Shown here: positions 1 through 6,059 of the stretch, piece after piece
Position numbering within the stretch: position 1 is the first letter of the stretch
Layout of the letters: the number at the start of each line of letters is the position of its first letter
From: Acidobacteriaceae bacterium
GTDB lineage: Bacteria > Acidobacteriota > Terriglobia > Terriglobales > Acidobacteriaceae
Assembly (NCBI GenBank): GCA_025462785.1
Contig: JAOAPG010000301.1
Location: forward strand, 1 to 12,517
Reading direction: 5' to 3'
Length of the DNA: 12,517 nt
Notes under the pieces: generated by a model
Database searches by the model: none
The model's input: only the letters and a program-made list of their open reading frames with translations
Told to the model about the DNA's origin: nothing
Translations under genes and position numbers: made by a program

Positions 1-94
1 GGATTGACGGCTTGGGAACCGCACCTGTGTTCTGTTGGGTCAAGTTTCTCGCGCGCCAACGAGTCCATCAAGAGCTTACCGACTAAATTCAATA
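1..94. other. Left flank with no assignable gene
   Basis: Two forward frames are open from the window edge: frame 1 to a TGA at 97-99 and frame 3 to a TAA at 84-86. Either could be the last codons of a gene that begins outside the window. The roughly 27-32 residues involved show no motif I recognise, so I assign no product. Confidence 0.3.
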
Positions 95-133
95 CCTGAC
101 GCCCAAAGCCTAAAGCCTGACGCCTAAAGCCTG
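95..133. repeat. Degenerate 7-bp tandem repeat upstream of folP
   Basis: Five consecutive heptamers read CCTGACG, CCCAAAG, CCTAAAG, CCTGACG, CCTAAAG (95-129), followed by a partial sixth unit CCTG. The array alternates two unit types and sits entirely between genes. It has no spacers, so it is not a CRISPR. The second CCTGACG unit overlaps the candidate -35 box of folP. Short arrays of this type are, from general familiarity, not rare between genes in Acidobacteriota, but no search was run. Confidence 0.75.
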
Positions 134-145
134 CTCTTATAGAAT
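117..145 (+). promoter_or_regulatory. Candidate folP promoter, probably leaderless
   Basis: A -35-like CTGACG (117-122) is separated by 17 bases from TAGAAT (140-145), which matches five of six positions of the TATAAT consensus. The -10 box ends 7 bases before the folP ATG at 153, so transcription would begin at or next to the start codon. No Shine-Dalgarno sequence lies upstream of that ATG. Both facts fit a leaderless mRNA. The -35 match is only four of six. Confidence 0.4.
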
Positions 146-152
146 TGCCCTG

Positions 153-1040
153 ATGCGTTCTGTGTTCGATTGGAATCTCGGTTCCCGCTCTCTTCAACTT
201 GGTAAACGTACGCTCATCATGGGCGTTGTGAATGTCACTCCTGATTCTTTCTCCGATGGCGGACTGCACTTTAATCAGACGGACGCGATCAAGTTCGCGT
301 TACAACTTCTCAGTGACGGCGCGGACATCATTGACATCGGTGGAGAGTCGACTCGTCCCGGAGCAAAAGTAATTTCGTCTGCGTCTCCAACCCCGGCGCA
401 AGTCACGGAAGCAGAGGAATTACAACGCATTATTCCCGTGATTACCGAGATTAAGCAGAAGCGTCCGGACGCCATTATTTCTGTTGACACCTATAAATCT
501 GCGGCAGCAAAAGCTGCTATCGAAGCTGGCGCGGAGATTGTAAATGACGTCAGCGGATTTCTTTGGGACAAGCAAATGGTAAAGACGCTGGCGTCTTTGC
601 AATGCGGCGCCGTCCTGATGCATACACGCGGAAGACCGGACGAGTGGCACGACCTTCCGCCCGCTTCAGACATCGTTCTTCAGGTGAAGCGCGAATTGCG
701 CGACCGCGCAGACACTGCGCTTATGGCGGGAGTGAAACGAGACCGGATGGTGCTCGATCCGGGTTTCGGGTTCGGCAAGAAGATGGAGGAAAATTATCCG
801 TTGTTGAAACGCTTCGAAGAATTTCATCAGCTGCGCTATCCCCTGCTGGTGGGAGTTTCGCGAAAGGGTTTCATCGGAAGAGCCCTGGCGCGCGACGGGA
901 AAGACGCGCCCCTCACGGAACGTCTCTATGGAACCCTGGCTGCTGAAACTGCGGCAATTCTGAAAGGAGCCCACATCATTCGTACGCATGACGTACGGGC
1001 CTGTGCGGACGCGGTGCGGGTCGCAGATCTTGTTGTTTAA
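153..1040 (+). CDS. folP: Dihydropteroate synthase
   Basis: FolP condenses 6-hydroxymethyl-7,8-dihydropterin diphosphate with 4-aminobenzoate to give 7,8-dihydropteroate in folate synthesis. It acts in the cytosol and is the target of sulfonamides. The 295 residues carry the family signatures in order: the N-TPDSFSDGG loop (27-37), DIGGESTRPGA (61-71), SVDTYK with Asp112, NDVSG (131-135), MHTRG (156-160), DPGFGFGK (202-209), SRKGFIG (236-242) and RTHD (277-280). The loop after STRPGA carries about ten extra residues (roughly 72-82) relative to E. coli FolP. The MHMxG motif reads MHTRG. The ATG at 153 gives a full-length product and sits 7 bases after a -10-like box, with no Shine-Dalgarno site. 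The gene ends 12 bases before the stop of the convergent dtd gene, with no recognisable terminator between. Confidence 0.95.
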   Translation: MRSVFDWNLGSRSLQLGKRTLIMGVVNVTPDSFSDGGLHFNQTDAIKFALQLLSDGADIIDIGGESTRPGAKVISSASPTPAQVTEAEELQRIIPVITEIKQKRPDAIISVDTYKSAAAKAAIEAGAEIVNDVSGFLWDKQMVKTLASLQCGAVLMHTRGRPDEWHDLPPASDIVLQVKRELRDRADTALMAGVKRDRMVLDPGFGFGKKMEENYPLLKRFEEFHQLRYPLLVGVSRKGFIGRALARDGKDAPLTERLYGTLAAETAAILKGAHIIRTHDVRACADAVRVADLVV

Positions 1041-1052
1041 TCGCGAACTCCA

Positions 1053-1502
1053 CTAGAAGAGCTTGGTCGAATCCAGCAGAATCGTTACTGGCCCCTCGTT
1101 CACCAATTCCACTTTCATTGTCGCTTGGAATCGGCCCGTTTCACATTTTATCCCCGCTGCTCTCATTCGACCGACAAAATATTCATAAAGCTCACGAGCG
1201 CGTTCCGGAGAAGCGGCATGGTCGAATGAAGGCCGCCTGCCTCGGCGCATGTCGCCATACAGAGTGAACTGGGAGACCAACAGAACCTCACCGTGAATGT
1301 CCGTGACCGAGAGGTTCATCTTTTCATTGGCGTCTTCGAAGATCCTTAGACCCGCGATCTTTTCCGCCAGGTAATCTGCGTCAACCTCCGCATCCGCTTT
1401 GGAAACTCCTAACAAAACGAGCAAACCGTTTTCGATTTGCCCAACAGTCTCAGCATCGATCGTAACTTTAGCCCGATTAACGCGTTGAATGACGGCGCGC
1501 AT
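1053..1502 (-). CDS. dtd: D-aminoacyl-tRNA deacylase
   Basis: Dtd hydrolyses the ester bond of D-aminoacyl-tRNAs (and glycyl-tRNA-Ala), keeping D-amino acids out of translation. It is a cytosolic homodimer. The 149 residues match the usual family length. Visible signatures are the start MRAVIQRV, the active-site SQFTLYGD (77-84), the basic stretch GRRPSFDHA (88-96) and the cross-subunit Gly-cisPro motif NEGPVT (135-140) that excludes L-amino acids. The ATG (1502-1500) overlaps the TAA of the upstream gene by one base (TAATG), so translation is probably coupled to it. The gene converges tightly on folP. Confidence 0.95.
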   Translation of the reverse strand: MRAVIQRVNRAKVTIDAETVGQIENGLLVLLGVSKADAEVDADYLAEKIAGLRIFEDANEKMNLSVTDIHGEVLLVSQFTLYGDMRRGRRPSFDHAASPERARELYEYFVGRMRAAGIKCETGRFQATMKVELVNEGPVTILLDSTKLF

Positions 1503-1945
1503 TATTTCGAGGGCTCACTCAATAGCGTTTCCTGTCCGGCGACCGACTGCCAGCGTCCATCGCGATACACGAATATATCGGTGAAACGAACTTTGGCGAC
1601 AGGGCTTCCCTTCGGATCTGTGATGGTGTTCAGTCCACGAACATAGCCGAAATCCCCTTGAAAATGAGGAGTCATCTCGCTTAATTCGTTATGGGAAGGC
1701 TTACGCTGTGCCACACGGGCCAGCGCCTCTCCACGACTGTGCAAGCTCCCATCGACGTCGGCGTCTTCGAATTCGTCAGCGAGGATGCAAGCCACCGCGT
1801 CTCCGTCGTTCACCTCCAGAGCCTTTGCCCAGGTACGCTCGAGATGCAGCAATGCGCTTCCATCTTTTGGTTGGTCTTTTGGACAGTTGATGGCGTGAGC
1901 GAACTGACAAAGGCTGAGAAGAAGAATCCAAAAGGCAAATTTCAT
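1502..1945 (-). CDS. Exported SnoaL/DUF4440-like (NTF2-fold) protein
   Basis: This 147-residue protein resembles DUF4440/SnoaL-like NTF2-fold proteins, which use a small cone-shaped pocket and often have no known substrate. I chose the ATG at 1945 rather than the in-frame ATG at 1990. The later start places a signal peptide at the very N-terminus (MKFAFWILLL then FAHA, cleavage likely after Ala18), and a weak GGTG lies just upstream. The mature part begins with an amphipathic helix (LLHLERTWAKALEVND, about 32-47), then DEFEDADVDGSLHSR (58-71), and ends in the strand pair FTDIFVYRDGRWQSVAGQET (121-140) typical of this fold. Cys13 is not in a good lipobox, so I expect a soluble periplasmic protein. 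It is transcribed ahead of dtd with a one-base overlap. A TATGAT on the minus strand (1991-1986) could be its -10 box, but no good -35 accompanies it. No function is assigned. Confidence 0.75.
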   Translation of the reverse strand: MKFAFWILLLSLCQFAHAINCPKDQPKDGSALLHLERTWAKALEVNDGDAVACILADEFEDADVDGSLHSRGEALARVAQRKPSHNELSEMTPHFQGDFGYVRGLNTITDPKGSPVAKVRFTDIFVYRDGRWQSVAGQETLLSEPSK

Positions 1946-2053
1946 TTTCACCACGCCCCTAGACGGAATGATCCGCAGTCGAGCAATCATACAATTATGC
2001 TAGGGGCTTCTTTGACGAGGGTGGGGCGCTTTAGCGGACCCACCTCCGAGAGA

Positions 2054-2083
2054 ACCACGGGGAACACAGGGGAGGCACGGAGA
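2054..2083. repeat. Degenerate 10-bp-period repeat
   Basis: Three successive decamers read ACCACGGGGA, ACACAGGGGA and GGCACGGAGA, sharing a CAC-purine-rich core. The array is short and imperfect, non-coding, and lies between divergent transcription units. Similar CACGGAG/CACAGAG-type stretches are familiar between genes of environmental bacteria, but I cannot confirm copy number from one window. Confidence 0.5.
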
Positions 2084-2290
2084 GCAGGACGAGCGCCGAA
2101 ATCGTTTTGGGAGGCTTGGCAACGCGAAGTCGAACACATTCCCCAGCCTAACTATTTTTCCAAGCCATTCTTGGGAGTCCACCCAGCGTTGACCGCAGCG
2201 ACTCACAACAATTAGGATTTCTGCACCTTAAAATTGAGAGCAAAGCCAAGTAATCGAACCGCACTTTCTCGATTGGCGCTTCGACTTTCC

Positions 2291-2320
2291 TTTACAGCGG
2301 TTTGCTCGGGCCAGTACACT
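2291..2320 (+). promoter_or_regulatory. Candidate sigma70-type promoter for acpP-acpP-fabF
   Basis: TTTACA (2291-2296, five of six to TTGACA) and TACACT (2315-2320, four of six to TATAAT) are spaced by 18 bases. Transcription would start near 2327, leaving a leader of about 23 bases that contains the CGGAGG ribosome site. It is the best promoter match in the spacer and is correctly placed for the ACP/fabF genes. Confidence 0.5.
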
Positions 2321-2325
2321 ACTGG
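2311..2325. promoter_or_regulatory. Perfect palindrome over the acpP -10 box (candidate operator)
   Basis: CCAGTACACTACTGG is an exact inverted repeat with 6-base arms around a 3-base centre. It contains the whole candidate -10 hexamer and reaches to just before the predicted transcription start. This is the usual place for a repressor site that blocks RNA polymerase. No regulator gene is present in the window, so the binding protein is unknown. Confidence 0.4.
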
Positions 2326-2334
2326 TTTGTTTCA

Positions 2335-2340
2335 CGGAGG
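2335..2340 (+). promoter_or_regulatory. Ribosome binding site of the first acpP
   Basis: CGGAGG ends 9 bases before the ATG at 2350. It decides against an upstream in-frame TTG at 2302, which would add 16 residues not found in acyl carrier proteins and lies inside the predicted promoter. Confidence 0.75.
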
Positions 2341-2349
2341 CTCAAAGCT

Positions 2350-2610
2350 ATGGCTACTGAAGTCAACAAAGAAGCTGTCGAGAAGGTAAAACAGATTATT
2401 GCCGAGCAATTAGGGGTAGACGAAAGCGAAGTTACCCCCAGTGCATCATTCGTCGATGACTTGGGAGCGGACTCCCTCGATCAGGTCGAACTCGTGATGG
2501 CGCTTGAAGAAGCTTTCGACGTCGAAATCCCCGATGAAGACGCCGAAAAAATTCGTACTGTGCAAGACGCGGTCGACTACATCGACAAGCACGCCAAGGC
2601 AAAAAAGTAA
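2350..2610 (+). CDS. acpP: Acyl carrier protein (first copy)
   Basis: ACP carries growing acyl chains on a 4'-phosphopantetheine arm in type II fatty-acid synthesis. The 86 residues are acidic and helical, close to the usual 77-85, with Ser42 in the attachment motif GADSLDQVE (39-47). Helix II and the recognition helix (ELVMALEEAFDVEIPDEDAEKI) are intact. The start is set by the CGGAGG at 2335-2340. Compared with the second copy the protein has five extra N-terminal residues and a more lysine-rich C-terminus (KHAKAKK). Over the 75 alignable residues the two proteins differ at 12 positions (84% identical by hand alignment), while third codon positions differ widely. The gene heads the acpP-acpP-fabF series and is followed by a 157-base spacer. 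Confidence 0.93.
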   Translation: MATEVNKEAVEKVKQIIAEQLGVDESEVTPSASFVDDLGADSLDQVELVMALEEAFDVEIPDEDAEKIRTVQDAVDYIDKHAKAKK

Positions 2611-2633
2611 TCGTCGAGCCACCCGGCGAGCCG

Positions 2634-2650
2634 GAAGCGCGTACCGCTTC
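2634..2650 (+). other. Hairpin between the two acpP genes
   Basis: GAAGCG-CGTAC-CGCTTC forms a perfect 6-bp stem with a 5-base loop, 23 bases after the first acpP stop. No run of T follows, so it is not a standard Rho-independent terminator. It could stabilise the 3' end of the first acpP message or set relative ACP levels, or it may be incidental. An 8-base self-complementary CTCCGGAG lies farther along the same spacer. Confidence 0.35.
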
Positions 2651-2767
2651 TCCAGACCAAGCTGATTCCTCGGAATCTACGCTCCGGAGTCTTCGACGGG
2701 GGAGATACATCCAATCACTCGGCGGTTCCTACCGTCCTTAACAGAGCAATGCAGCAAGGGAGAATGA

Positions 2768-3013
2768 ATGGCAGCCATTGATGAAAAAGTAAAGCAGATC
2801 ATTGTGGAACAGCTCGGGGTCGATGAAGCCGAGGTCACCCCCAGCGCTTCTTTTGTGGACGATTTGGGCGCCGATTCGCTCGACACGGTGGAATTGGTCA
2901 TGGCTTTCGAAGAATCTTTCGAGATCGAGATTCCAGATGAAGATGCGGAAAAAATCCGGACCGTTCAAGATGCGATTGACTACATCGGAAAGCACTCGAA
3001 AGGCGGAAAATAG
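2768..3013 (+). CDS. acpP: Acyl carrier protein (second copy)
   Basis: This second ACP has 81 residues with the phosphopantetheine serine at Ser37 in GADSLDTVE. The start ATG at 2768 follows an AAGGGAGA ribosome site (2756-2763); an overlapping ATG at 2764 is out of frame. It matches the first ACP at 63 of 75 aligned positions. The changes include Gln to Thr right after the Ser-Leu-Asp motif, and Leu/Ala to Phe/Ser in the recognition helix (MAFEESF), positions that could alter partner enzyme contacts. The stop TAG is immediately followed by the fabF TTG, and the last codons carry the fabF ribosome site, so this copy is the one translationally tied to fabF. Family membership is certain. Whether the two copies are specialised is unknown. 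Confidence 0.93.
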   Translation: MAAIDEKVKQIIVEQLGVDEAEVTPSASFVDDLGADSLDTVELVMAFEESFEIEIPDEDAEKIRTVQDAIDYIGKHSKGGK

Positions 3014-4252
3014 TTGGAGCGTAGGGTCGTAGTCACCGGGATAGGCCTGGTCTGCGGAGTGGGAAACACCACGGAAGAAGTGTGGAAGAACCTGCTAGCG
3101 GGTAAGAGCGGCATTAGGCGAATCACGCAATTTGATGCGTCCCAGTTTGCTTGCCAGATCGCGGCTGAGGTTAAGGACTTCGATCCCTTGAAGTTTGTCG
3201 AGAAAAAAGAGCTAAAGAAAATGGGACGCTTCATCTACTTGGCGCTCGGTGCCGCAGATGAGGCGATGATTTCGTCTGGACTCAAGATAACTCCCGACAA
3301 CGCCGAACGAGTGGGGGTGCATATCGGCTCGGGCATTGGGGGATTCGACATTATCGAGCGGGAGCACTTGAATTTGGTCAAAGGCGGCCCGCGCAAAATC
3401 TCTCCGTTTTTTATTCCCGGAGCCATCGTAAATTTAGCGGCTGGGCACGTTTCCATGCGCTTTGGGGCGAAAGGGCCTAACGAAGCGACCGCGACCGCTT
3501 GCACAACCAGCGCACACTCCATTGGAGACTCTTTCAGAATCATTCAGCACGGGGATGCTGACGCGATGATTGCGGGTGGAAGTGAAGCCGCGATTACTCC
3601 GATGGGGGTCGGCGGCTTCGCTGCAATGCGAGCTCTTTCTACCCGTAACGGTGATCCGGAAAAGGCAAGCCGCCCTTGGGATACTGCCCGCGATGGCTTT
3701 GTCATGGGTGAAGGTGCGGGAATCCTCATCCTCGAAGAATTGGAGTTCGCTCGCCAGCATGGCGCAAAGATTCTGGCGGAAGTCGTTGGCTATGGCATGA
3801 GCGGGGATGCTTATCACATTACTCAGCCCGCGCCTGAACACGAAGGCGGCTTCCGGGTTATGAGGAATACGCTCAAAGACGCCAAGGTGACGCCCACCGA
3901 TATCGGATATGTAAACGCTCACGGCACGTCTACTCCGATCGGCGATACGCTTGAAGCGCATGCGATCCGAAATTTCTTCGGAGAACACAAAGTACCAGTG
4001 AGTTCGACTAAATCCATGACCGGACATTTATTAGGTGGGGCTGGAGGCCTCGAAGCGGGGATCACAGTGCTTGCGCTGCGGGACCAGATCCTTCCTCCGA
4101 CTATCAATCTTGAGAATCAAGATCCAGACACGATGAACATGGATTTCGTTCCCAACCACGCGCGCAAAGCGCAGGTGGAGTATGCCCTCTCCAACTCGTT
4201 CGGCTTCGGAGGAACCAACGGAGCCCTCTTGTTCCGTCGCTGGTCTGAATAA
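3014..4252 (+). CDS. fabF: 3-oxoacyl-[ACP] synthase II (KAS II)
   Basis: FabF catalyses the decarboxylative condensation of malonyl-ACP with acyl-ACP in fatty-acid elongation. The 412-residue length is normal. The Cys-His-His triad is visible: Cys163 in TACTTS, His303 in NAHGTSTP and His338 in KSMTGHLLGGAGG, with Lys333 beside it. The glycine-rich C-terminal loop SNSFGFGGTN is present. The start is TTG directly after the TAG of the second acpP, with zero spacer; AAGGCGG within the last acpP codons serves as the ribosome site. The first in-frame ATG comes only at residue 70 and would delete conserved N-terminal sequence (RRVVVTGIG), so TTG is well supported. Together with the ACP genes it forms a fatty-acid synthesis operon. 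The reductases and dehydratase are not in the window. Confidence 0.96.
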   Translation: MERRVVVTGIGLVCGVGNTTEEVWKNLLAGKSGIRRITQFDASQFACQIAAEVKDFDPLKFVEKKELKKMGRFIYLALGAADEAMISSGLKITPDNAERVGVHIGSGIGGFDIIEREHLNLVKGGPRKISPFFIPGAIVNLAAGHVSMRFGAKGPNEATATACTTSAHSIGDSFRIIQHGDADAMIAGGSEAAITPMGVGGFAAMRALSTRNGDPEKASRPWDTARDGFVMGEGAGILILEELEFARQHGAKILAEVVGYGMSGDAYHITQPAPEHEGGFRVMRNTLKDAKVTPTDIGYVNAHGTSTPIGDTLEAHAIRNFFGEHKVPVSSTKSMTGHLLGGAGGLEAGITVLALRDQILPPTINLENQDPDTMNMDFVPNHARKAQVEYALSNSFGFGGTNGALLFRRWSE

Positions 4253-4277
4253 ACGGATCTGAGTGGAATGTCCGTTG

Positions 4278-4309
4278 GTACATGTAACCTGTTCATGGAT
4301 TACCTGTAC
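4278..4309. other. Inverted repeat downstream of fabF
   Basis: GTACATGTAA (4278-4287) and TTACCTGTAC (4300-4309) pair at nine of ten positions around a 12-base loop, with G-U wobble continuing outside. There is no T-tract. It lies 25 bases after the fabF stop in a 126-base spacer. It may be a weak or Rho-assisted end of the fabF transcript, or a regulatory site for the next gene. Confidence 0.3.
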
Positions 4310-4378
4310 TGTTCCGCGAAATCTCCTCGTCACTTCGTAACCTTGTTGGACTCAAGTTCAAAGCGTTAAGCTCCTCTC

Positions 4379-5848
4379 ATGTCGCCACGATCTCTCTTGT
4401 TCTCCTCCAACGAGGAGACGTCGCGCCAGATAGGCCAAGCTCTCATTGAGCTCGATTTCCAGGTTGATTCTTGCCGGGAAATCTTTGCCGCTCTGGAAAA
4501 ACTCACCACTCGCCGCTACGAAGTGGTTGTAGCGGACTGCCAGGATGGAGCCGAAACCGCTTTCCTGCTGAAAACAGCAAGGGAGCTGAAGTGTAATCAG
4601 TCTGCCTTCACCATTGCCCTTGGAGACTTTGGCGGCCTCGCTGGAGACGTCACCGGGGCAGCACATGTCTTGCGACGGCCCTTCGTTTGTGAGCGAGTTA
4701 AATATGACCTCCTCACCTGCGATGCTTTTTTAGGGAACATGAGAACTTGGTTCTCGCGCGGGGAACCCGAGATCAATCAAACGGCAGGTGCGGCCGTCGA
4801 GGCAATCAGAAAGAGGCTTATCACCTCCACAATACAAGAGGACGCGGCGAAGATCGCCCGTACTGCAGGGCCTTCGTCAAATTTGACTTCGCAGCCAGCT
4901 TTCAGGGAATCCGCGCCCTACAATCCCCTGGAAGACGTGGACGCGAACCTTCCCTCTCAATCAGACATCCAGACGCTGTTCGCAACTGCGAATGCTGAGG
5001 CGCAATCGAGCACGAAAAACGGACCGCTCATCCCCATTGTGCTTTGCATTGGGCTTGGGGCAGCATTGCTCTTCACGGACTACGTTTTTGATGACAAACC
5101 ATTGTGGGGCAAACTGGTATCTGCATCCTCGAATGTTGCCCTGAACCTGAAGACAAAAGCAGAAGCCTTGGTGCGCGGGTCGGGACGCAATCGCGAACAG
5201 AAGGAAGCCCGCGTTTCCGAGTTACCCCAGACCAAAGCCACGAAACGAGCGCGAAGAAATGACGCAGGTATTAGCGTCACCGAAATCCGAACTAACGAGA
5301 ATCGCGCCAGCATCCAAGATATCTTCCTCACTGCTACCGAGCCGGCGCGTCAACAGGAAGAACTACCTTCGGATACTGCCGGGAAATTTAGCAGCCAGCC
5401 CTCCCCATCTTTGGCCGCTTCTCTTTTTTCGACGTCGTCTTCGGTTCCGGATAGCTTGAATGACGGATCGCGCTCAGCCGTTCCCGAACGCGACCTGCCG
5501 ACAGGCGCTCCTTCCCGGCTTGATCGGGCGCTCTTGCCCGTCAATCTGACTACCGACCTCGCGGACGAACTATTGCTCGAAAGAACCCGACCGTCATATC
5601 CGCAACGCGCGCTGCAAGCCGGACTTCAAGGTTCGGTGGTACTGCAGGCATTAATCGGCACGGACGGAGTAATCCGGGATCTGAAGCTGCTGAGCGGCCC
5701 AATGCTTCTCGGTAAAGCAGCCTGTGAAGCCGTTAAGCAGTGGCGCTACAAGCCTTACTTGCTAAATGGACGCTTGGTGGAAGCACAGACCTTGGTCACC
5801 GTCGACTTCAAGTTGCCCACTAAAACACCTTCTGTTCTATCGCGGTAA
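4379..5848 (+). CDS. TonB-family protein with receiver-like N-terminal domain
   Basis: The 489-residue product joins three parts. Residues 1-110 resemble a response-regulator receiver: LLFSSNEE, VVVADC with Asp53 at the usual phosphoacceptor place, TIALGD (78-83) and LRRPF (98-102). The acidic pair is lost (SSNEE), the switch Thr/Ser is Gly82, and the invariant Lys is Arg100, so classical phosphorylation is doubtful. One transmembrane helix spans about 217-235. A long linker follows, strongly basic at 258-293 and Ser/Pro-rich later. Residues 400-479 form a clear TonB C-terminal domain: PSYPQRALQAGLQGSV, IGTDGVIRDLKLLSG, then AVKQWRYKPYLLNG and TVDFKL. TonB domains pass proton-motive force to outer-membrane receptors, but no ExbB/ExbD or receptor gene is nearby. 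The basic segment after the helix is unusual for a periplasmic linker. There is no clear ribosome site before the ATG at 4379. Confidence 0.85.
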   Translation: MSPRSLLFSSNEETSRQIGQALIELDFQVDSCREIFAALEKLTTRRYEVVVADCQDGAETAFLLKTARELKCNQSAFTIALGDFGGLAGDVTGAAHVLRRPFVCERVKYDLLTCDAFLGNMRTWFSRGEPEINQTAGAAVEAIRKRLITSTIQEDAAKIARTAGPSSNLTSQPAFRESAPYNPLEDVDANLPSQSDIQTLFATANAEAQSSTKNGPLIPIVLCIGLGAALLFTDYVFDDKPLWGKLVSASSNVALNLKTKAEALVRGSGRNREQKEARVSELPQTKATKRARRNDAGISVTEIRTNENRASIQDIFLTATEPARQQEELPSDTAGKFSSQPSPSLAASLFSTSSSVPDSLNDGSRSAVPERDLPTGAPSRLDRALLPVNLTTDLADELLLERTRPSYPQRALQAGLQGSVVLQALIGTDGVIRDLKLLSGPMLLGKAACEAVKQWRYKPYLLNGRLVEAQTLVTVDFKLPTKTPSVLSR

Positions 5849-5875
5849 GACCAGTGGAGTCCCTTGATATTTTCC

Positions 5876-5893
5876 ACAGGCAAGCATGCCTGT
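5876..5893 (+). terminator. Candidate terminator after the tonB-like gene
   Basis: ACAGGCA-AGCA-TGCCTGT is a perfect 7-bp stem with a 4-base loop, starting 27 bases after the TAA at 5846-5848. Only a short T run follows (TTT counting the last stem base), so it would be a weak intrinsic terminator. The stem also works on the minus strand, where the flank is TGGAAAA and gives no T-tract. Confidence 0.45.
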
Positions 5894-6059
5894 TTGCATC
5901 TCCTCGTTCCTTTTAGGCACGCTCCCAATGTGGTAGATTGAAACTCTTTAGGGTCTTGTTGCACTTCTCGCCAATTTTCGCGCCCGGCGCTTCGCTCTGT
6001 GTTGATCCAGCATCTAAGCGAAAGACCACAACATCTCTACCGACGGTCTGTGCGGCTGT
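5894..6059 (+). other. Leader region upstream of treS
   Basis: The 166 bases between the hairpin and treS contain a TTGAAA near 5939 that could be a -35 box, but no convincing -10 follows at the right spacing. No ribosome site precedes the ATG at 6060. I see no gene, repeat or recognised riboswitch here. Confidence 0.3.

Larger units (their letters stand above)
1946..2349. other. Spacer between divergent genes
   Basis: This 404-base stretch separates the leftward DUF4440-like gene from the rightward acpP. Open frames on both strands here lack plausible start signals and show no recognisable protein motif. The stretch holds a degenerate repeat (2054-2083), the acpP promoter with a palindrome, and the acpP Shine-Dalgarno site. 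The part from about 2090 to 2285 shows nothing else I can name, apart from a small 5-bp hairpin near 2159-2173. Confidence 0.6.

Noticed and set aside
95..133. Possible CRISPR or satellite array
   Set aside because: The units are 7 bases long, contiguous and degenerate with no spacers; it is a short tandem repeat.
1041..1052. Shared bidirectional terminator between folP and dtd
   Set aside because: Only 12 bases separate the stops, and neither they nor the adjoining codons form a convincing stem with a T-tract.
1691..2215. Forward 174-codon open frame across the DUF4440-like gene and the spacer
   Set aside because: It lies antisense to a gene with a clear signal peptide and fold pattern, has no ribosome site, and shows no recognisable domain.
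2311..2325. Identification of the palindrome as a FapR operator
   Set aside because: An AGTA/TACT core superficially recalls that site, but flanks differ and no fapR gene is present; only an unnamed operator can be supported.
3434..4027. Reverse 197-codon open frame inside fabF
   Set aside because: It is fully antisense to a well-conserved fabF, and its sequence shows no domain or start signal.
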